A stretch of 64,000 nucleotides of DNA from Sthenelais limicola (lineage: Eukaryota > Annelida > Polychaeta > Phyllodocida > Sigalionidae): the NCBI GenBank assembly GCA_942159475.1, contig OW804096.1, positions 45,011,744-45,075,743 on the forward strand, written 5' to 3'. The notes below the pieces were generated by a model. That model did not search any database. It was given only the letters and a program-made list of their open reading frames with translations, and had not been told where the DNA came from. Shown here piece by piece: positions 32,745-43,233 of this stretch. Position 1 is the first letter of the stretch. Every line of letters starts with the position of its first letter. The translations under genes were made by a program, and so were the position numbers.

Positions 32745-35688
32745 CCTGTGTGTAAAAAAGCTATCGCTTAAAGACTGTAAGCAACTCAAAGGAAGAAGAT
32801 ACTTCCACCTGAACATAAGATCTGTTTTGAACAAGTGGCCACAATTAAAAATGGAGTTAGATGACTTAACGTTTGATGTATTCTTACTCTCAGAAACTTG
32901 GTTAAAGAAAGATATTCTAAGCTCAAATATTCATCTTAAAAACCATACTATTGAAAGGCTGGACCGCACACAGTCTAACGGAGGCGGCCTATGCGCCTAT
33001 ATTAATAATGTTCTAGAATACACTGTCCTACACGATTTGTCTATTACCAGCAAAGACATAGAGGCACACTGCCTGCATATAGAGTACCCTCAATCTAAAA
33101 ATCTGATATTATGTAATGTTTACCGGCCCCCATCGGGACTGGTTAGCTCCTTCTGTGACAGCTTAATGAATATTATTGACCAGTCTAGAGAAAGATACCA
33201 GGGATCTGAAATTTCTATTATGGGTGACTTAAATATCGACATGTTACCTGACTCAAACCAACCAAAAAATAATCGAGAAGAACTAATTAAATTAATCTCT
33301 AGGAGACATCTACACTCATTGATCTCCCTCCCAACGAGGCTTGGCTTAAATGGCAAATCCACATCACTTGACCATATACTGACAGATGTTAAACATGTCG
33401 GAGAGGGAGGAGTTGTTGATTACTACCTAAGTGACCACTGTATTATTTTCATGACTAGAAAGAAAAGAAGGGAATCACATACGAAATGCAATTTTAAAGC
33501 TAGGTCATACGCTGAACTAAATCTAGCCACCATTACTAATGAAGTGAACCAAATCGAAAGCTGGAATGACTACTATGCCTGTACTGATCCCAACACAGCA
33601 TGGAAGCTCCTTTATGCCAAATATTTGAATATCACTAACAAAATATGCCCTAAAAAAGCATATAAAGCAAAGAAAGAAAAGCCCCCCTGGTACACTAATG
33701 AGTTACTAAACTTAGCCCACAATCGGGACTACTTCTTCCGTAAATACAGGAAGTCGAAGGATGATAACCATAGACGTAGAGCAGTATATTTTAGGAATAG
33801 AGCGAATTCTGAAACTAGACGTGCCCGTAGTGACTACTTTGCGGACCAACTACAGAGGCATAAATATGATTACAAAAAGTTTTGGCAAATATTAAATGAC
33901 TACCTGCCCCTCAAGGATAAATCTAAGACCATTAATAAAATTATCGACCCCACTAATGACCAAATGGCCTATGCCGAGAATGTCCCAAATATAATAAATA
34001 AATTCTTTGCGAATATTGGCATGGAAACAGCAGCCAAACTTCCCCCAAGTAATACACCACCGAACCTTGGGCCAAGAGCACTCAATGGCAACTTACTAGA
34101 GGCTATACCTTACGAGTCAATTACACTTATCTCACTAGATACCATAATAAACAACCTGCAGACAAACAAATCTTCAGGATGTGAGGAAATCCCGATGCAC
34201 ATATATAAATTATTGTTCACAGTTACTAAACCGCAACTAATCTTCATACTAAATCTATCTGTGACTAGTGGCATAATGCCAGCTAGGTGGAAGAAAGCGA
34301 CAGTAATCCCCATACCTAAGAAAGGGAACGCCACTCAGGTTACCAACTTAAGGCCAATTTCCCTCACTCATGTTTTAAGTAAAATGTTAGAAAAGCATAT
34401 AAATAACCAAATACAAGATTATACTGAAACTAATAAAATAATAACCCCACTACAAGGAGGTTTTAGAAAAAATGCTTCAACAATAGAGACGGTATATTTA
34501 CTATTATATAGACTGGCTAATAACCGCAACCAAAGAATTCATAGTAGTCTAGTTTTTTTTGATTATCAAAAGGCATTCGACACCATAAACCATAAACTCC
34601 TAATTAATAAAGTTGAACATTACCATCTCCCTTTATGGTTCAGAATATGGATCCAGAATTATTTAACTGGTAGATACCAAAGGGTACGCTCTAATAACAC
34701 CTACTCAAATTACTTGCCTATCAAATGTGGAGTCCCCCAGGGTTCCATCTTGGGGCCACTTTTGTTTAATATTTTCATTAATGACATATGTAGATTACAA
34801 ACCCACGGAGAAATTCTCCTTTTCGCAGACGATATTGTCCTTATCAATAGCGCCCCTGACTATAACTCCGTAATTACGAATAGCCAATTAGACACAGACT
34901 TGGTAGCCAAATGGAGCAATACTAACAGACTGTCGATAAGTATACCTAAAACAAAAGCAATGCTGATACCACCCAGCCAGGCCTATGAATTGATTGAACC
35001 TATTCAATACATTCATATCAACCAAACAGACCTTGAATGGGTTAGTACTTTTGTCTATCTGGGTCTGACTATTGACAACCACCTGAAATTCGATATTATG
35101 GCTAAAAATGTAATAAGCAAGGCAAATGCCAGGCTTACTAACTTATATATTAACCGATATGCACTAAATATTAAAACTAGATTATTATTGGTAAAATCAA
35201 TGATTCTAACGTACTTGGATTACTGTAATGTCTGTTTTCTATCCTGTAATAAGAACATAATCAATCAACTCCAAGTCTTTCAAAATAAGGCACTTCGCTT
35301 CGCACTTAAAAAACCGAGAAGGTATAATGTCGATTTATTACATAGCGAATCCGGTACTATGACGATTATCCAAAGAATATTCTTTAATAACAGCAAGTTC
35401 TACCAAAAACAACTACATTCACCAAGACTAAACTGGATTGAAAAAAGAAGACCTGATAGGAACTACAACATGAGGGAAGAACGGACCTTGAATTTCCAAG
35501 TCAATCGCCCTAATTGTAACACCTACCAAAAGTCTCTAGCATATGCTAGTATTTTAATGTGGAATAATCTCGATGACTCATTGAAACGCATAGAAGATAA
35601 GCTTATCTTTAAACAGCGTTTAAAGATCGATATTCTCTCCGGTGCAATTCCTATACCAGAGCAAATCCAATTTAACTATCTCCGTTGA
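32737..35688 (+). CDS. LINE ORF4: APE endonuclease and reverse transcriptase, 983 aa
   Basis: The endonuclease part (about residues 20-240) shows HLNIRSVLNKW, LLSETWL, GGGLCAYI, NVYRPPSG, MGDLNIDML and LSDHCIIF, the conserved APE motifs of non-LTR elements. The RT part (about 490-750) shows ATVIPIPKKG, LRPISLTHVLSKMLEK, LQGGFRKNAST, VFFDYQKAFDTINH, GVPQGSILGPLLFNIFIND and the catalytic LLFADDIVL. A C-terminal region with YLDYCNVCFL follows. It nicks target DNA and copies the element RNA by target-primed reverse transcription in the nucleus. There is no stop or frameshift and the motifs are complete, so the copy may be active. No RNase H domain is evident. Confidence 0.95.
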   Translation: MSNLCVKKLSLKDCKQLKGRRYFHLNIRSVLNKWPQLKMELDDLTFDVFLLSETWLKKDILSSNIHLKNHTIERLDRTQSNGGGLCAYINNVLEYTVLHDLSITSKDIEAHCLHIEYPQSKNLILCNVYRPPSGLVSSFCDSLMNIIDQSRERYQGSEISIMGDLNIDMLPDSNQPKNNREELIKLISRRHLHSLISLPTRLGLNGKSTSLDHILTDVKHVGEGGVVDYYLSDHCIIFMTRKKRRESHTKCNFKARSYAELNLATITNEVNQIESWNDYYACTDPNTAWKLLYAKYLNITNKICPKKAYKAKKEKPPWYTNELLNLAHNRDYFFRKYRKSKDDNHRRRAVYFRNRANSETRRARSDYFADQLQRHKYDYKKFWQILNDYLPLKDKSKTINKIIDPTNDQMAYAENVPNIINKFFANIGMETAAKLPPSNTPPNLGPRALNGNLLEAIPYESITLISLDTIINNLQTNKSSGCEEIPMHIYKLLFTVTKPQLIFILNLSVTSGIMPARWKKATVIPIPKKGNATQVTNLRPISLTHVLSKMLEKHINNQIQDYTETNKIITPLQGGFRKNASTIETVYLLLYRLANNRNQRIHSSLVFFDYQKAFDTINHKLLINKVEHYHLPLWFRIWIQNYLTGRYQRVRSNNTYSNYLPIKCGVPQGSILGPLLFNIFINDICRLQTHGEILLFADDIVLINSAPDYNSVITNSQLDTDLVAKWSNTNRLSISIPKTKAMLIPPSQAYELIEPIQYIHINQTDLEWVSTFVYLGLTIDNHLKFDIMAKNVISKANARLTNLYINRYALNIKTRLLLVKSMILTYLDYCNVCFLSCNKNIINQLQVFQNKALRFALKKPRRYNVDLLHSESGTMTIIQRIFFNNSKFYQKQLHSPRLNWIEKRRPDRNYNMREERTLNFQVNRPNCNTYQKSLAYASILMWNNLDDSLKRIEDKLIFKQRLKIDILSGAIPIPEQIQFNYLR

Positions 35689-35988
35689 AATTCTTGATAT
35701 CTCTGAAATTATCAACAATACTTACCCTTCACCTAAGACGACACTAAGATAATACTCGATCATTTTCTTTCTTTCATTCATTAACCATCTCATCCCATTA
35801 TTATCTACCATTTCTAACTGAACTGTACTTAACGTAAAGATTACACACTCAATTTAGAATATCAAATGTATAGCGAAAATTCAGGATGCGGCGGAATACC
35901 GGGATTAGCCCGAGCCGTACTAACTTGTCATGGCCTATGCCATTACTAACAACCTGAATAAAATTTGTCAAAAAAAAAAAAAAAAAAA

Positions 35989-36250
35989 GTGGGCGGTATT
36001 ATGAGTTCAGCAAAATCATAACAAAGCTTTGATCTACTTTCTCGTGATAATGAAATAAATTATTATCGTCGATATAATTTAGCAGGATCGCATATTTAGA
36101 TAGGATTTTTCCATTGAACTTTTTATTTTGAGGCCGTAGCTTTATTTTAAAGTAATATTTTCAATGTGTTGAGATGAAGAAATAGTCCCCCTGCGCAGTG
36201 CCGATCTGTATTCAGCGTCATGTTCACTTGCTTTCTTCGATATTGGATTA
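35989..36250 (-). mobile_element. Crypton-derived terminal sequence, right of the LINE insertion
   Basis: GTGGGCGGTATTATGAGTTC resembles GTGGGCGATAATTGAGCTTC at about 38560. ATTATCGTCGATATAATTTA and TTTTTATTTTGAGGC repeat the 28.45 kb sequence. CTTTCTTCGATATTGGATTA is the inverse of the tail at 41790-41815 beyond the intact Crypton. Confidence 0.55.
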
Positions 36251-38060
36251 CTCACTTGTGCAAAGACATGGAACGAATGGAAAGAAATACAAGGTATTTT
36301 AACAGTTTGAGGCTTTTATTATAGCTCAAATCCTCCAACAATAACATTTCATCATTGCTCGTATGAAATATGAAAATACAACTCGTATGAAATATGAAAA
36401 TACAAAAGTCTTGTGGTACTGTCACGATCCCTGTCACTCTATGACCTGAATAAAACGTCTTAAATTTACTTTTCTATGGCGGGTTGGCTTGGGCTCACAT
36501 TCAGCTGAGCCTGAGAGGTGTGGATATTATAGTTAATGTTTAGATTGACATTACCCATAATATTTGCGGATGCGAACATGCCTGTACTAGCTTGTAGTAT
36601 TTTATCGACCGGAGATCGGGAGACCGGGGGAAGGCTGGGCGGTGGAAAGCTGTAGAAGGCAATGTTTTCTTGTTGCTAGAAGCTGCGGTGATGATGTCTG
36701 ACATTGCTCGTTGCTGATCAATGTTTGCAGTGGTGTACGAAGCTAAACTATTTACATTCTTATGACCTGTGAGCTGACACTAGAACTGGTGGGACCCCCG
36801 AATCTATAAGATATTGACACATATTCTTCCGGAGGGAGTGGTTGGTAATCTTACCGGGTATTTCACATGCTTTCGCCATATTGGGAACTATTTTACCAAT
36901 TGAATTTTTACCCATTGGTTGGCAGGAATACCGTCTGAACATTTTACATTGTTCTTAACACATAAGTAGAAGGGAGAATCGTTCTCCATCATGGATTCCG
37001 GCCTGTGCGATGCAAATTTGGAATAGAAATAAACAGGACATCTGTCATTTTCTGTTGCAAATATCTTTGGAGAAAAGGCTCTGCAGCCTGAGGTGCTGTC
37101 TCCAGTTCTAGTTTTAGTTAACTTCTCTTGGAAAGATAGATACTCCCTACCATTTTCATCTTTATTTAGTTTGACATCAGACCAATTCATCTGTCGTGAT
37201 TCGTGGCTGCCACGAAACCCAAATCCTTGTGTCAAAAAATAAAATACTGTGTTTTGAACAGATTTAGGATCTCATTCTCCTAGCTCTCCACAATTCCAAA
37301 GCTTTTGTCGTCGGACATTGCCTCTGCATGATTAGGTTTGTTTCCAAGCCCCAACGATTTCAAGTTCTTCCATTTCGCATGAAGGACATCTTGACTAGAT
37401 CAAAACTTGTCACTCGTCATGATACTATGAGGATAATCATTTTCACGTAGGTACCTGGAAAAAAATCTAGAACAAATAAATATTGTTGAGGCTAAATAAA
37501 TTATTTCTCGACAAGGCCTGAAACATTCAATTCCGCTTAGATTTCAAATTGGCAATGTGTGAACCCTCCCACCCCCAACTCCATAAGGATATAATAATAT
37601 TATTTTTGCTTACCGATCGATAGCTCTGTGGAAACTGGTGATGCTGTCTGGCTATCTCCCCCGATTCATTTTGATCATCTAGCAACCATTCTACAAATCG
37701 GTTCATCACCTGAAAATTGAACAGAGAGGAAAGATAAAATATCACAATACATATCATGATTATTCAATTTCTTGTAAAACAAGGTTGAAAGTCATGGAAA
37801 TAAAATTCAACGAATCAAATATCAATCTGTTTTAATTCAAATCTATTATAATATTCTAAGCCTATAGACATAGCATATCTGACATACCTGTTTCGTTTTT
37901 TGTTGGTGTTTTCGTTCCTCTGGCCTCTTATATACTGTTGCATTGGCAGTCGTCTCCCATTCTTGCTCAATATTTTCTTGTTTTGGAACAACCATTTCTG
38001 CAGCCAAAATGTCGTGTCAGGATTAACTCTTGAAGACCCTCCATCGGATCTGGCTCAAAA
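36251..38060 (-). pseudogene. Degraded Crypton tyrosine recombinase
   Basis: The minus strand reads, in order: an N-terminal exon end (TTANATVYKRPEE, about 37990-37892), exon 2 (VMNRFVEWLLDDQNESGEI, about 37710-37640), then TQGFGFRGSHESRQMNWSDV (37235-37170), KTRTGDSTSGCRAFSPKIF, and finally MGKNSIGKIVPNMAKACEIP with HSLRKNMCQ (about 36930-36800). It is colinear with the intact recombinase at 39-41 kb but has frameshifts, lost segments between exons 2 and 3, and a broken C-terminal catalytic region (SAHRS in place of the usual LTGHK). Non-functional. Confidence 0.85.
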
Positions 38061-39090
38061 AAGCTATCTTTGACAAGTTCGAACGTTCCTTCTTGGTCTG
38101 TCATGTTGTTGGGAGTGAAGTCTCGGTGTTCCGGTCGCTATTTATACCCCCGATTTGTTGTCGTCTGCTTCAGGGCTCAAAGCCCACGCTTTGCTTATTT
38201 TTTATTATAGATTTACAGCCATTGTACATCGATATGCTTCCACAAAATGATAGATTCACATTTTGTTTCTAGGTACAACTTTATTTTGAATCTTTAGCTT
38301 AAACATTTCCAGAGAAATTAGAGTGAACGGTCGATGATCTTTTGATGTAAGTTTCGCCATCTTAAGACGTCTGCTTGCTTTGCGGGCTTGCTTCACGGGC
38401 TTGGTTAGCTGTAGGATCTTTCTTTATGGTGCTTTTTCATTGATATAATTTAGCAAAATGTCATTTTTACATATGATTATTTGATTGAACTTTTCATTTT
38501 GAGTCCCTAGCTTTATTATTTCGAGAGAAAATCGGGAAAACGATTGACGGTTTACCGAGTGGGCGATAATTGAGCTTCGCAAAATCAAGCAACAGCTGGG
38601 TGCATGCACATCCTGGCACTGCCTAGGTTAACTTTGTTCATGGTGGGTCTACATGCATATACTTTAGCAAAATCATTTTTTTAAATATCATTATTCGATA
38701 GAACTTTTTATTTTGAATCTTTATATTTAGTTTTTCCACAGATATTAGCTGAACAATCGCCGATTCCATTGTCAGTTCTACCCTGTAATCAGATTAAAAA
38801 ATGTTTTTATGCTAAATTATATCGATGTAGACCCGCCATGAACAAAGATCCTATCATTTCCCCAGCTAGCCACATTCGATGAATCAACTTGTTTGTTTAC
38901 GTTTTATCAAGACTCTTATTATCACCCACCCAATAATAGTCGATAGTTATCGCTGTTTTCTTTCTAAATAAGATAGCTAAGTGTTCAAAGTACATTTCTA
39001 ACGAGGGAAAACATTTAAATCATTAATTCTGTAAAAAGAAATCGATGTAAAATGGATATTACTATATGCTAAAATGATAAACAAAGCAGT
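38061..39090. other. Head-to-head 5' regions of the two Cryptons
   Basis: Contains several diverged, mostly same-sense copies of a short module (TATAATTTAGCAAAAT ... GAACTTTTCATTTTGAGTCC ... TTTCNAGAGAAAATCG) at about 38270, 38440 and 38655, plus an inverted start near 38815 (TATATCGATGTAGACCCGCC). These modules also flank the LINE. They are probably Crypton leader or terminal sequence. Confidence 0.5.
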
Positions 39091-40963
39091 ATGGCTGAGG
39101 AAAAAGCACGGTTCGACCTGGTCGATGATAGTTTTTTCGAAGCTGAGGAGATGGAAGGTTTCAACGAGATCACATTGTCACAAGAGGAAATACAGGACAT
39201 TTTGGGAGGTGATATTGAGCAAAATTACGAAGAAATCGAAAGAAATCAGCAAGAAATGGAAGAAAACCTAGAAGTGAGGCAAACAGAGGCAGATGCAATG
39301 CAAGATTATGTGCGGGGTCAGAGAAACGAAAATACCAACAAGAAAACACGACAGGTATGTCCAAATTAATTTATAATTATATTACTTATTTTAATCAAAT
39401 ACTCTAAGCGTATAGATTATTTCAAAACTGATTTATAAATAAAAGAGATTTATATTCAGTCCAATATTTAATTATTCAGGTGCATAGCCGATTGGTGGAA
39501 TGGCTCGTTGAACAAAATGAAGATCAACAAATATTGGATATGCAACCGGAATATCTGAATGTTAAGATAGGCCTGTTCCTTATGTCATTAACCAAGAAGG
39601 ATGGCTCCGACATGGAACCCGACTCTATAACCAGCTTCCATAGAGCAATCGACAGGTAAGGATATTTTGTATTTGCTGTAAAAAAGTCATTCTCCGTACA
39701 TGTAATGCGTCTGCTAACAAAAGGTCATTCTCCGTACATAAAATCCATCGCGTTACCAAAAAGTCATTCTCCGTACATTATATAGGCAAAGGAACAGCTG
39801 CTCAGCTAAAAAAAAGCCTCTATAATTCAAAAATCGTTCATTTTAACATAATATTATTATTTTTTTTATTTTTTACCAGATATTTACGTGAGAATAACTA
39901 CGGTGAAAGTATCATCACAAGCGAAAAGTTCAGGTCGTCAAGGGACGTTTTGCACGCTAAGAGAAGAAATCTGAAGTCATTGGGTCTAGGCAACAAACCG
40001 AACAGGGCCGAAGCTATGTCAAACACCATGGTGGAAAAACTTTGGTCGGAGGGACAACTCGGATCTGCCACAGCTAAATCGTTACAAAATACGATATTCT
40101 ACTTCCTAACACAAGGGTTTGGTTTCCGTGGTAGCCACGAGTCAAGGCAGCTCCAGTGGGGTGATGTTCAACTAATGACAGACGAAAATGGGAGAGAGTA
40201 TTTAACATTCAACGAGAAACTGAGCAAGACCAGAAGCGGAGATGCTGCATCGGGGGCTAGGGCCTTCTCTCCGAAAATATTCTCTACGGGTGGAGACCGA
40301 TGTCCAGTTGAAATGTTTAAATTGTATAAGAGTCACAGACCTGAGTCAATGTTGGAGGCAAATTCGCCTTTCTATCTTTGCGTTAAAACCAAGCTAAATC
40401 CTGCCCAAACCGTTTGGTATGCCTCTATCCCCATGGGGAAAAATTCCATCGCGAAAATAGTGCCGAATATGGCTAAATCTTGCTCAATTCCAGGGAAGAT
40501 CACGAACCATTCCCTTCGTAAAAACACTTGTCAAAACTTGATTGCATCGGGAGTACCTCCAGTCCTTGTGGCCCAACTAACAGGCCACAAAAATGTCAAT
40601 AGTTTGTCCAGCTATACAACTGCAAATATAGATCAACAAAGAGCCATGTCTGATATTATTACGGGGGCTTCTACTAACGAAAATGTCATCCCAACCATTG
40701 CCTATCCCGCTCGTGCCTTGCCTATTTCTCTACCGGTCGCCCTCCCTGGTCCCTCCGCCTCTGCCTCTAGCTCGGCCGGGTCCCAGTCGACAGCAGTCGT
40801 TAGGCAGAAACAGATGGTTCCTGCTGTCGAAAATATTCTCCAGGCAACGAACGGAATGTTCAGCTCCGCCCAGATCCACGGCAATGTCAACTTAAACATA
40901 AATTATAACGTACATGCTATGTCTTCCCAGTTAAATGTATCCCCAAAGGCGGCCATAAATTGA
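39091..40963 (+). CDS. Crypton tyrosine recombinase, three exons, 507 aa, apparently intact
   Basis: Exons 39091-39354, 39480-39655 and 39880-40963 join with correct phases (0, 2) and canonical GT/AG sites, giving 1524 nt. Residues 1-90 are acidic and helical (DDSFFEAEEMEG, EEIERNQQEMEEN). A SAM-like DNA-binding part follows (RLVEWLVEQ, SITSFHRAIDRY). The catalytic part shows FGFRGSHESRQLQWGDV (first Arg), KITNHSLRKNTC (H-x-x-R), VAQLTGHKNVNSLSSY (His and the likely Tyr nucleophile). This matches Crypton recombinases and the domesticated ZMYM/QRICH1/KIAA1958 domains. It would integrate a circular DNA intermediate by strand exchange. The C-terminus is low complexity (Pro, Ser, Ala). The paired degraded copy lies head to head. 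Confidence 0.88.
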
Positions 40964-40970
40964 ACACTTT

Positions 40971-41543
40971 TTAACTCATTGAGGACGGGGGCAGTTTACA
41001 CATATTTTGCCTGGTGGACGGGGGCCCTTTTCCCCCTTTTTGGGCTTCAGGACGGGTGTTTAACATGAGGTTTAGTGTATAAAAACACTTTAAGAATATT
41101 TTCTTCAAATAATATGTGTCATATGTACATCGTTTAATAGGTGTAAACAGTTATTGATCATATTTTTTCATAATTTCTAGAATTTGGTCTTCAATAATTA
41201 GAATAATGGGTCACAATTGGGTGCAATATGGCGGCAACCTTGCTCCAAATTCACTTTCCAGCATTTACGTATGTTAGTTATGACGTCATCATTATTGTCT
41301 CCATGACAACATACCTATAAAGATATTTCTAGTGTGTTTGTATACATATATTTTAAATTTCATCAAAATCCGTTTATTTTTTATTAAGTTATGCCCCCTT
41401 CAATTTATATAAAAATATGCTGCCTGCAGGCAGCATCCCGTCCTTAATGGAGAGGACATCATGCTGCCTGCAGGCAGCATCCCGTCCCCAACGCCATTTT
41501 GAAAATGCTGCCTTGAGGCAGCATCCCGTCCTTAATGAGTTAA
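40971..41543. mobile_element. piggyBac-type MITE, copy 1 (TTAA-flanked)
   Basis: TTAA at 40971 and 41540. The ends are CTCATTGAGGACGGGGGC and the near inverse CCCGTCCTTAATGAG. Right-end subterminal repeats occur three times (GCTGCCTGCAGGCAGCATCC, each followed by CGTCC). About 565 bp, no ORF. The left TSD abuts the Crypton stop codon region. Flanking TTAA and the CCCATTNAGG-type end fit piggyBac. Confidence 0.8.
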
Positions 41544-41549
41544 TATTGT

Positions 41550-42155
41550 TGGGGGTGTTGGACATTGTCATTGAATATCAACGACACCGGCTCTAAGCTG
41601 GTGAGGCCGGGTGACAGTCACCACGCCGCCTTTTGTTCGCAGTAATTTTTGTATATTATCGATGAAATACTCGATCAAACATGTTATATTATGTTGTCTG
41701 GAGAAGCTTATGGTTCTTTAACACCAAATAAATGCCTCCAACTGTTGAAATACCTTGTTGTTCCTTGCATTTCTTAACACGAGTGAGTAATCCAATATCG
41801 AAGAAGCACATGTTCACTGACAGTGACAAGTTCAAAAGTAGGTCGGCGACAGAGGGACTATTTTCTGCGCCTCGACTAATTCCTGTACAAAATGGCTAAA
41901 CACCATAATGATTAGTTTCTTTTCATTTATTCATATTTCTTATTAATAAAAAAGAAAAAGAAACGTAATAAGTTTAAAGCAAATGTTCAATGACAGTCGA
42001 AAGTTCAGAAGTAGGTCGCCGCATCGGAGGGATTATTTTCTTGAAGAGGCGCAAAAAGGCATACAAAATGGCTGAACACGGTAGGGAGGCTTCCTTCTGA
42101 TTTATTTCTATTTCTTATTAATAAAAAATGAAATAAAAAGGGATGTAATAAATAT
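41550..42155 (+). mobile_element. Crypton 3' tail, tandemly duplicated module
   Basis: Two related modules. Each reads GTTCACTGACAGTGACAAGT-like or GTTCAATGACAGTCGAAAGT, then AGTAGGTCG, GGGA(C/T)TATTTTC, ACAAAATGGCT and CTTATTAATAAAAAA (about 41810-41965 and 41985-42155). TCCAATATCGAAGAAG links it to the inverted copy at 36230. It ends in the ATGTAATAAATATGGAACG junction with the hairpin. Confidence 0.55.
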
Positions 42156-42867
42156 GGAACGAACTTTCTGGGTTGTAAGTTCATTAGCCCATTGAGGACG
42201 GGGGCAGTTTACACATACTTTGCCTGGCTGACGGGGGCCCTTTTCCCCCTTTTTGGGCTTCAGGACGGGTGTTTAACATGAGGTTTAGGTATAAAAATAC
42301 TTTAAGAATATTTTCTTCAAATAATATGTGTCCTATGTCCATCGTTTAATAGGTGTAAACAGTTATTGATCATATTTTTTCATTATTTCTAGAATTTGGT
42401 CTTCAATAATTAAAATAATGGGTCTCAATTGGGTGCAATATGGCGGCAACCTGGCTCCAAATTCACTTTCCAGCATTTACGTATGTTAGTTATGACGTCA
42501 TCATTATTGTCTCCATGACAACATACCTATAAAGATATTTCTAGTGTGTTTGTATACATATATTTTAAATTTCATCAAAATCTGTTCATTTTTTATTAAG
42601 TTATGCCCCCTTCAATTTATATAAAAAATTGCTGCCTGCAGGCAGCCTCCCGTCCTCCAGGCCACTTATAGCAGGCTGCCTGCAGGCAGCCTCCCGTCCT
42701 CCAGGCCAATTGAAAAGGCTGCCTCCAGGCAGCCTCCCGTCCCCAATGGGTTAGTTATGCAACTCGAGCCTCCGACGAAAGGATTCTTGGGCTAAAGCCC
42801 TCGAATGTCTTTCGTCGTCGGCTCTCGGTGCATAACTAATGAACGTACGCCCCAGAAAGTTCGTTCC
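42156..42867. repeat. Hairpin element 3, split by a MITE
   Basis: The left arm GGAACGAACTTTCTGGG ... GTTCATTAG (42156-42187) continues after the MITE at 42751 (TTAGTTATGCAACTCGAGCC). The inverse arm runs 42795-42867 (GACGACGAAAG ... CAGAAAGTTCGTTCC read inversely). Removing 42188-42754 restores a continuous hairpin. The flanks match hairpins 1 and 2. Confidence 0.8.
42184..42754. mobile_element. piggyBac-type MITE, copy 2 (TTAG-flanked)
   Basis: Nearly identical to copy 1 over about 560 bp, with ends CCCATTGAGGACGGGGGC and CCCGTCCCCAATGGG. The repeats at its right end read GCTGCCTGCAGGCAGCCTCC. It is flanked by TTAG on both sides, where copy 1 has TTAA. It is inserted in the hairpin arm. Confidence 0.85.
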
Positions 42868-43233
42868 ATCTATTTATGTGGCATCGTTCAGAAACCTCTA
42901 TAAACCTGACACTTTTTGTATACAAAAACGCGGATGGATGCCAATCGTCCAGGAGAGCGTGTCACACCGGGCAGTGGTGGCCGGCCATAATTAATAGGCT
43001 TGAAGCCCTTATAGAACTCTAAAAGTAACCCCCCCCATTGACTATGCAGACCAACTGTTAAGGGCGTTTTCAGAAAAATATTTGGGGTTGATGACATTAA
43101 TTTTTTTCTACATGATACATTGTCACAAAATACAGAAAGATTGGAAATCAAATAAAACATGTTCTTTCTTCATAGAAAAAAAGTAATAAAATGTGCTTTT
43201 AACGAGCCCAGTTGAAAGACTCTGTGACCATTT

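Larger units (their letters stand above)
28573..35988 (+). mobile_element. Non-LTR retrotransposon (CR1/jockey-group LINE) with four ORFs
   Basis: About 7.4 kb ending in a poly(A) tract (about 35970-35988). Order: a 5' leader of about 390 bases, ORF1 (28966-30921 across two frame changes), ORF2 SGNH hydrolase (30924-31562), ORF3 hydrophobic (31572-32744), ORF4 APE endonuclease plus RT (32737-35688), then a 3' UTR of about 280 bases. Gaps between ORFs are 2 and 9 bases and the last pair overlap by 8 bases. ORFs 2-4 are intact, so the insertion is young. The 5' boundary is placed where similarity to the split Crypton sequence ends; I see no clear target-site duplication. The APE and RT type and the SGNH domain fit the CR1/jockey group, but the exact clade needs a tree. 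Confidence 0.85.
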
